Positions 51,101-59,800 of a stretch of DNA of 64,000 nucleotides are shown piece by piece. The DNA is taken from NCBI GenBank assembly GCA_024516035.1, contig CM044957.1:1570613-1634612 (forward strand), in the 5' to 3' direction. The notes under the pieces were generated by a model. It saw only the letters and a program-made list of their open reading frames with translations, was not told the origin of the DNA and ran no database searches. A program made the translations under genes and the position numbers. Every line of letters starts with the position of its first letter. Position 1 is the stretch's first letter. Source of the stretch: Bactericera cockerelli (lineage: Eukaryota > Arthropoda > Insecta > Hemiptera > Triozidae).

Positions 51101-54100
51101 TCAAGTTCTAATAGATGCTCTAACAGTTATGTTTGCGCATGAGAACAAGGAATTCTGTAAGCCTGGTTATCTCGCACTCAAATGTATATTCAATACCGCA
51201 ACCAGTGTGTGTGGCTCCAGTGAGATAGCCTGTTCTTTGCCATTCATTGAGTACCTGGTAGAGCAGATGTGTTCCCTCTGCTATGAGACAGCATGGTTCA
51301 CGAAGCTTGGCGGCTGCTACGCTATTCAGTTCCTCTACAACACCCTGTCCACCGCTTGGCTACTCACTCACATGTACGCTACTGTCAGAGCTCTGCTCTT
51401 TGTCATCATGGACTTGACAGGCGATGTGTCGTCTGGTACGCTAGACATTGTGAAGCAGAGCCTGACGGACATCATCATCAAGTGTGCGACACCTGTTGAT
51501 CCCAAGACTCAGCCACTCCAGACAAAAGCTTTGCTGCAAGTGGGAGATGAGCTAGTGCGCAACATTGCCTCTTCCAACACTTGGCTGCGAGAGCAATCTG
51601 TTGCTCTTCTTGAAACATTGGCAAAAACTCAAGGGAAGACTGTGAATGACATTATGGAGCTGCATAGAGATATTGTTCAGATAAACATACCACCCAAGCA
51701 ATTGAACATCACGGACTACTCAGCCAACGCTCAGATTGGTATCATGGAGGCAAACACATTCTGCCAGTCTCTCTCACCCAGATTCTTCACGCTGGATGTC
51801 CACGACCCTGACCACAAAACTTTCTTCCAGCATGTGTTCAGCATCTGCGAGTCCTCGGACCAGGCGTTGATCAAGATGCCATGCTACAAGTCCGTGGACA
51901 GTCTGGTGCCCCTGCGCAAGTCAGCCATGAGAGCTCTGGCGTCATGGCACTACATCCCCGCGGTCTCCCAGAAGATATTCAATGTCTTGTACGCAGCCTT
52001 GGACAAACCCAATCCAGAGCTTCAGACCGCAGGCTTCCAAGCCATGAAAACTTTCGTGACTGGTTCACCCATTGACCGGAATACCATGTACGATGTCACC
52101 AAACCGTTCTTGTTGACGCTAGGAGATTACAGGAACTTTGATCTGAAAGGCGTGAGGAAGCTATCGTACATCGTCCAATCTTTTCCGAGTATTTTTAACG
52201 AGAAACTTTGCGAGCAGTTGCTGGTCAACTTGAAGAACTTGTTTGAGGACAGCGCCACTCATCAGAGCTCGGCTGGCAGAGAGGACAGAGAGAAGATCAT
52301 CGTGATTATCATGGAGATATTTGAGGAGTCTCCGGCCGCCAAGCCGCAGTTCATTGACTCCCTGGTAGGGCTGGTGCTTCAGCACGAGAAGGCGCTGGCC
52401 CTGGGCTACTCACCCTACAGGGCGCCGCTCGTCAAGTACCTCCTGCGCTACCCAACGGAAACTCTTCAGTCCCTACTGAACGAAACGCACATGAAGGATC
52501 CCCAGTGGAGGCTCTTTCTCGTCTTCCTCATCAAACACCCCAACGGGAAGAGCTTCCGAGAGTGTCTCCAGACCCAGTTCACCGGAACCCTTATCGTGTA
52601 CACATCGGCCGCTCTCAACGTCAACGCCAACAGTACGCTAACATTCGCCGAGAAACTCGAACTGCAATACATCAGCATACGCATCATATCCATTCTCATC
52701 AAACTCGATGATCAATGGCTGTCTTCTCAAACACAACTCGTGAGCGTTGTGCAGAAGATCTGGCGAGACAGCAAATACCTGGAGTGTCACACCAGGGTAG
52801 AAAACGTGAGTGTAATCCATTGGAAAGAACCGAAGCTTCTGGTGAAAATTCTCCTGCATTACTTCAGCTATCATCCGAACATCATCGACCTACTTTTCTT
52901 CATACTGAAGGCTGTCACTGAGAAGCTACTGCCAGATTTTACGTTCCTCAGAGAGTTCCTGGACGTGACTGTCGCCCAGAGCTACACGGTGGACTGGAAG
53001 AGAGACGCTTTCATCCGCTTCGTGGAGCTTTTCAGCAACGCGTCCATGTCTCAGGAGCTGAAAGCCAAGATCCTGCAGCTGGTCATGCTGCCTTGCTTCA
53101 CTGTCTGTTTCGAGCGGGGAGAAGGTGACAAGCTGATAGCCGGCACCAAGGAGGGGCAGAAGAATCTGGCAACTCTGTTCATCTCTCAGGTGGTTGAAGC
53201 GTGGAAACCTTCGAATCTCTCCGACAGTCTCCGTATTTTGGTGATGCAAATGTCCTGCCTCCTCGTGGACCAAGCCTACCATCATATCTACGACGCCTCC
53301 AAAGGAAACAACATTGTCAAACCGTTCATCATTTTTGCGTGGCCAAGTTTCTTGACAAAGAACTTTGTGGACCCCGTCACGCAGTACTACGGACATCTGC
53401 TCCTCTCTCACGTCATTGCCAAGTTCGCCGAACAAACATGCAAAGTGAGCAAACGCACGGTTGTACAAGTGTTCATCAGTTTGTTGAAAGCCCACGCGAA
53501 TGAAGTGAGTGCCGTTGTCAGACAGGCGCTGGAAATATTGACGCCTGCTTTCCCGGAGCGGGTGGACAATGGCTACAGAATGCTTGCCTTCTGGACCAAG
53601 AAAATCATCATCGAAGAGGGTCATTCTCAATCTCAGCTGTTTCACCTTCTCACGCTGATCGTGAAGCAGTACAAGGTGTACTATCCCGTGAGACATGGCC
53701 TCATCCAACACATGGTGACTGCCATGCAGAGGATGGGCATGAGTAGCGCTATCGACCACAAGAAGTTATCTGTTGAGCTCGCTGACGTCATCATCAAGTG
53801 GGAGTTGGAGAGAATCAAAAACGAAGCGGAGAGCACGTGCGATGAACCCGCCTCCAAGAAACTAGCGCTCGCTGGTCTGAACAGCAGCGGTGAAACGTCT
53901 GCTCAGCCCCTGCAGGAAGATCTGAGCATCACGGCCGCCAAACCCATTGACAAAGCCCATGTCGACGCGGTCATTAATTTCCTCTGCCAGTTGTCCTGTC
54001 CCACCATTGAGCTACCACCCAACCTCTCCAACACAGTCCACACGCAGGTCTTGCAGTCTCTCGGAGAGGGGCTCTCCAAGCGTTGCGTGGCTCTGGTGAA

Positions 54101-56845
54101 GGTGCCGCAGCTGTGGCCGCGACAGAACCTGGACTTGCGCCTTGCCTGGCTGGACAAACTCCTCTGCAATGTTGAGGAGCCCAATGTGAACCTCAACAAC
54201 GTCGCCACCGGCTTTGAGCTGCTCGTCTTCTTCATTGAGGTCCTGGATCACGCGCAGATCCTCCTCCTCATGAAGCCCCTGCAGAAAGGCCTGTTCACGT
54301 GTCTCAAGTGCCACAACGCCGCAGTCGTGACCCACACGCGCAGCTTCCTCACCAGCCTCATGGGCAAGTTCCCCATCGAGTATGCGCCGGGCGCGAGCCA
54401 CAGCCGCGAGGAGGTGGACATTCTCTACGCCTACCTGAGTCAGACGATCATCGACAGTCTCTCAAACTACGAGAAAAGTTCCACCTTGAATTCCTCGCTT
54501 CTGTATGGACCCATCCTGTTTCTGAAAGTCGCGTGCTCCAACTATGTCAAGTATATCGACCGGTTTCTGGATCTCCTGATCAGAGTGCTGCACAAGATGG
54601 CGGAAGAGCACACGAAAAATGTCTCGGAGGCCACGGGGCAGCACGACGCGGAGCTGCTGTCCACGGGACTCGACCTCGTGAAGAACAGACTCGGCAGCCT
54701 CGGCAAGGACTCGCGAAGTCTCCTCCTGGAGCAGACAGTCCTCGAGCTCATCAGCAAGACCCCGGACGTGAATGTGATGCGGACTGTGCTGAACATGACA
54801 GACAAGTGGCTGCGAGGCAAAGACACCGAACTGGAGAACGCGCCCAGTTTGTCCGAGAAGTGCTTGATCCTGGTCAAGCTCATGCATCACGTGAATCGGT
54901 TCCCCGAGTTGAACGCACAATTCTTGGAACTGACCCTGTTCATCTACTTGGACTCGCGTCTGAAGAACTTCAAATCCCTCGTCTCCAAGCTGAAGCCCGC
55001 GTTCCTCTCTGGTCTCCTCAGCTCCAACCCAGAGCTGCGCAGCAAGTTCTTCCAACTCCTGAACGACTCCATCAGGATGTTCCTATACGACCGGCTCATG
55101 TACATCTTCAACTCCCAGAACTGGGAGCCGATGGGCTGTTCCAGCTGGCTGCGGCAGTGTATTGAGCTTCTCCTGGTGTCGGCCATGCCTCGCCCGGACA
55201 TCCCCCTCGCCGATCAGTCTGCTGTGCTTCCCAGCGTCACCTCACTTGTAAAGACAAGAGGCGAACGCGAGGTCAAGTCAGACAAGTTGCCAAGCGCTGT
55301 GCAAGTGACGGACAAGCTGGTTGAAACGTTCGAAGCCATCAATCAGGCGAACGAAAAAGCTGAGATCGCAGCTTTCCTCAGCTTGGGCAGCGACGCGCTG
55401 GATCTGGAGAGCCTCCTGGCCCGGCAGCGCAGCGCCCTGGACGCGGCGAGCCGAGGCTCTACCAGTGAGCTGCTGCGAGGGGTGTGCAACCTGTGCCACC
55501 TGGACGCGGGCCTCGCCGAGCAGGTGTGGGTGGACGTGTTCCCGCAGCTGTGGCGGCTGCTCAACCCCTACCAGCAGCAGACGCTGGCCGCGGCTATTCT
55601 GCCCTTCGCTGTGAGCGGCGTGCACGTGAACCAGAAGCAGGAGCACGTGTGTCCCATGGGCGCTGTGTACGAAGCCTTCGCCCTGTGCCTGCCCTCCCTG
55701 CCGCTCAGTCCCGTCATCATGACCCACATGGCCAAGTCCCACGCGCTCTGGCACCGCGTCACCCTCTGCTTCGAGTCCCTGGCGGCGGACACTCTCCAGC
55801 TGAGCGTGGACACACCCAGGCCACGCCCCCCGGACCAGCAGGAGCTCATGAGTCACCTGGCCGATATGTACGCCTCCCTGAAGGAAGAGGACCTGTGGAT
55901 TGGGCTGTGGCAGAAGACGGCCAAGTACAAGGAAACCGTGGAGGCGCTCTCCTACGAGCAGCAAGGGCTCTTCGAGGAGGCCTTGAGCAGCTACAAGTCC
56001 GCCATCGTCAAGGGGAGGGAGGAATATTGCGTCGATCACACCACCCCCGTGAATGATGATCCGGAGATGTTGCTTTGGGAGCAGCAGCTAGTCCGGTAAA
56101 TGAGCTTTTTTTATATAAAAAAAAAACTGCATAAAAACTGGTTTAATCAACGTGCCGTGCCATCAACGTTGTCTAAGGTTTATTATTATTATTTATTTTT
56201 CTTCTTCTTTCGCTTTGCCTTTTCTTACTTGGGGTCGGCATTGGTCAATCTCGTCCTCATAGTTGAGGTGGTTTGGTTCTGGCACTCCTACTTCTGCGCC
56301 AATTAATGAAAGAACATTTTCAAACAAAAGCTTTCTATAGTATCGAGGAATTTTTAAAAGACTTGAAATAAGTTTACCTGCTATCATAAAAAAAAACTTT
56401 CCGGTAGGGTTTGGTAGGTCATCAATTTTTTTTTCTCTCAAAATATCAAAATTTTACCAGAAAAAAAGAAATTCAGTAGCTCGTTCGAATAATTTGTGTT
56501 ATTGTCAATTGACCTGATATGGCTGGTACCGTATCTGTTTCCATTAACGTTTTCCAGCGAGACAATTCTTATCATTATTATTATTATTTTTTTCATTTTT
56601 TATATGAATTAGTTCGATCTATGAACATTATAATAATAATATCGCCTTATTTATACTGCCCGATAAGGACTAATGAGTCCAATTTCCAACAGTGCGACCA
56701 AAACGTATTATTAAGTGGTCAAAATCACAAATGGGAGGATAACTTGTCGTGTCCAGGCTGGGTTTCGAACCCGCGACCTCTGGATCACCAGTCAGACGCC
56801 TTGACCACTGAGCTAACGGTACCGACTAGAACCGGCCGACGTATA

Positions 56846-56877
<32 letters not shown>

Positions 56878-59800
56878 CTTTATTAGATAGAACAAAAAAT
56901 ATATACAGTAGAACACAATAAAATATAAAGAAAAACAAAAAGATTAAACATATATACAAGAACGAAAAAAAAGAGAAATGTCCTACCTAAAGGGCGGGGT
57001 TATTGCCTGTGGGAATCTCTTCCACCCAACCCTTATACTCTGGCTGAATGGTTTGGACGGGTGTTCCCAGGTGCTGCAAGGAGCTGAACCAGTGGAAGAC
57101 CCTGCAGGAGTACGGCAAGTGCAGCAGCAGTGTGGACCCATTCCTCATCCTGGACACGGCGTGGAAGGTGCCGCCCTACGAGTGGAAGCTCATGCGGCAG
57201 ACACTGGAGCGAGTCAGCTGCAGTGAGGTGCCCAAGGAACTGCAGTGGAAGGTAATGTGTTAAGCTGCAGTGAGGTGCCCAAGGAACTGCAGTGGAAGGT
57301 AATGTGTTAAGCTGCAGTGAGGTGCCCAAGGAACTGCAGTGGAAGGTAATGTGTTAAGCTGCAGTGGAAGGTAATGTGTTAAGCTGCAGTGGAAGGTAAT
57401 GTGTTAAGCTGCAGTGAGGTGCCCAAGGAACTGCAGTGGAAGGTAATGTGTTAAGCTGCAGTGAGGTGCCCAAGGAACTGCAGTGGAAGGTAATGTGTTA
57501 AGCTGCAGTGAGGTGCCCAAGGAACAGCAGTGGAAGGTAATGTGTTAAGCTGCAGTGAGGTGCCAAAGGAACTGCAGTGGAAGGTAATGTGTTAAGCTGC
57601 AAGTGAAGGTAATTTGTTAAGCTGCTGTGAGTTGTCCAAGGAACTGCAGTGGAAGGTAATGTGTTAAGCTGCAGTGAGGTGGAAGATAATGTGTTAAGCT
57701 GCAGTGAGGTGCCCAAGGAACTGCAGTGGAAGGTAATGTGTTAAGCTGATGTGAGTTGTCCAAGGAAATGCAGTGGAAGGTAATGTGTTAAGCTGCAGTG
57801 AGGTGTCCAAGGAACTGCAGTAGAAGGTAATGTGTTAAGCTGCAGTGAGGTGCCCAAGGAACTGCAGTGGAAGGTAATGTGTTAAGCTGCAGCGAGGTGT
57901 CCAAGGAACTGCAGTGGAAGGTAATGTGTTAAGCTGCAGCGAGGTGTCCAAGGAACTGCAGTGGAAGGTAATGTGTTAAGCTGCAGTGTGATGTCCAAGG
58001 AACTGCAGTGGAAGGTAATGTGTTAAGCTGCAGCGAGGTGTCCAAGGAACTGCAGTGGAAGGTAATGTGTTAAGCTGCAGTGTGATGTCCAAGGAACTGC
58101 AGTGGAAGGTAATGTGTTAAGCTGCAGTGTGATGTCCAAGGAACTGCAGTGGAAGGTAATGTGTTAAGCTGCAGCGAGGTGTCCAAGGAACTGCAGTGGA
58201 AGGTAATGTGTTAAGCTGCAGCGAGGTGTCCAAGGAACTGCAGTGGAAGGTAATGTGTTAAGCTGCAGTGTGATGTCCAAGGAACTGCAGTGGAAGGTAA
58301 TGTGTTACGCTGCAGTGAGGTGCCCAAGGAACTGCAGTGGAAGGTAATGTGTTAAGCTGCAGTGGAAGGTAATGCGTTAAGCTGCAGTGCCCAAGGAACT
58401 GCAGTTTTTCTTTCCTCATATTCTTTTTGTGGTTTTAATGACAATATTCTCACACAGTGCTCTTCCACCCAGCTGGATTTGTGTCGTTGAAAAGAAGAAG
58501 AGTACTTCCTATTTCACCATTTGTACTAACTGGTTTCAAACAGCCCTGAAATAAGTAAATGGGAATCACGTTCTATCAATTACGAAATTAAAAAAAAAAA
58601 AAATGTTTGGAATAAAATTTTAGGGTTTTGCGTAATTTTTTTGGATACATTTACAATCTACAAATCAAAAGTAGGATAAAATACATTTGTAATAAAAAAA
58701 ATCTGATAAGAATAAATGACGTGAAGAAGAAGTTGCCCTGTGACAGCACTTCTATTTTTTGTGTGATGATGTTACTCCTCAACATCACGTGGGTTGGTCA
58801 AAATTAAAGTTTTTTTTTAATATTAACACTTCCTTCCCAACACCTCGCAGGTGTGCCTGTACAGTGGCTACCTGGGCATCTGCCACCCCGGGGAGCAGCC
58901 AGTGTCGTGTGGGGACCACGTGGAGGCCGCCAGCTCCCACTGCATCCGGCTGTGGCGCAGCTACCCACGCGTGGTCTCCCACATCCACCTGCCCCTGCTG
59001 CAAGCCGCCCAACAGGTGAGTCACCCCGCCGCCCATGGGCGCCTCACCCAAATTAATATAGTATAGTAGTGCTTTATTTAGACTGTCGGCTCGAGACAAG
59101 AAGTCCCATTACGCTAACAGTTTAATATAGCACCTCTTTATTTATTGTAAATTTTTATTTTACTTTATTTTTTAGGACCGTAAGCGTTTTAGTTTTCTAT
59201 GTTTAAGCGTTAAAAAGTTTCGAGGGTTGCCCGGATTGGTTCAGTGGAGAATTTATTTTGTTCAGTGGAGAATAGTGAAGCCGTGGGAAAGTGGTTACAT
59301 TGGTAGATTTTCTTTTCTTTTTTCAGCTTCTTCTTACTCTCTTTCTTGATCTTAGCAAAGAGGCGTTCTGAAGGGTTGAATGGCATAAGCAATAATCACG
59401 CCCTTTTTATATTTATTGTAATTTATTACTTTGATGTCAAATAATAATAATATCGCCTTATTTATACTGCCCGATTAGAACATTTGAGTCCCATTATTCC
59501 AGCAGTAAGCCCAAGACGTACTATTATCTAATCAAAATCGCAAATGGGAGGGTAGCTTGTCATGTCCCGGCTGGGTTTTGAACTCACGACTTCTGGATTA
59601 CGTGTCAGACGCCTTGACCACTGAGCTACCGGGACAGACTAAATAAAGAATGTTACTATTATTATGATTCTCACGCCCAGATCATAGAACTGCAGGAGGC
59701 GGCCCAGTTACTATTATTATGATTCTCACGCCTAGATCATAGAACTATTATTATGATTCTCATGCCCAGATCATAGAACTATTATTATGATTCTCATGCC

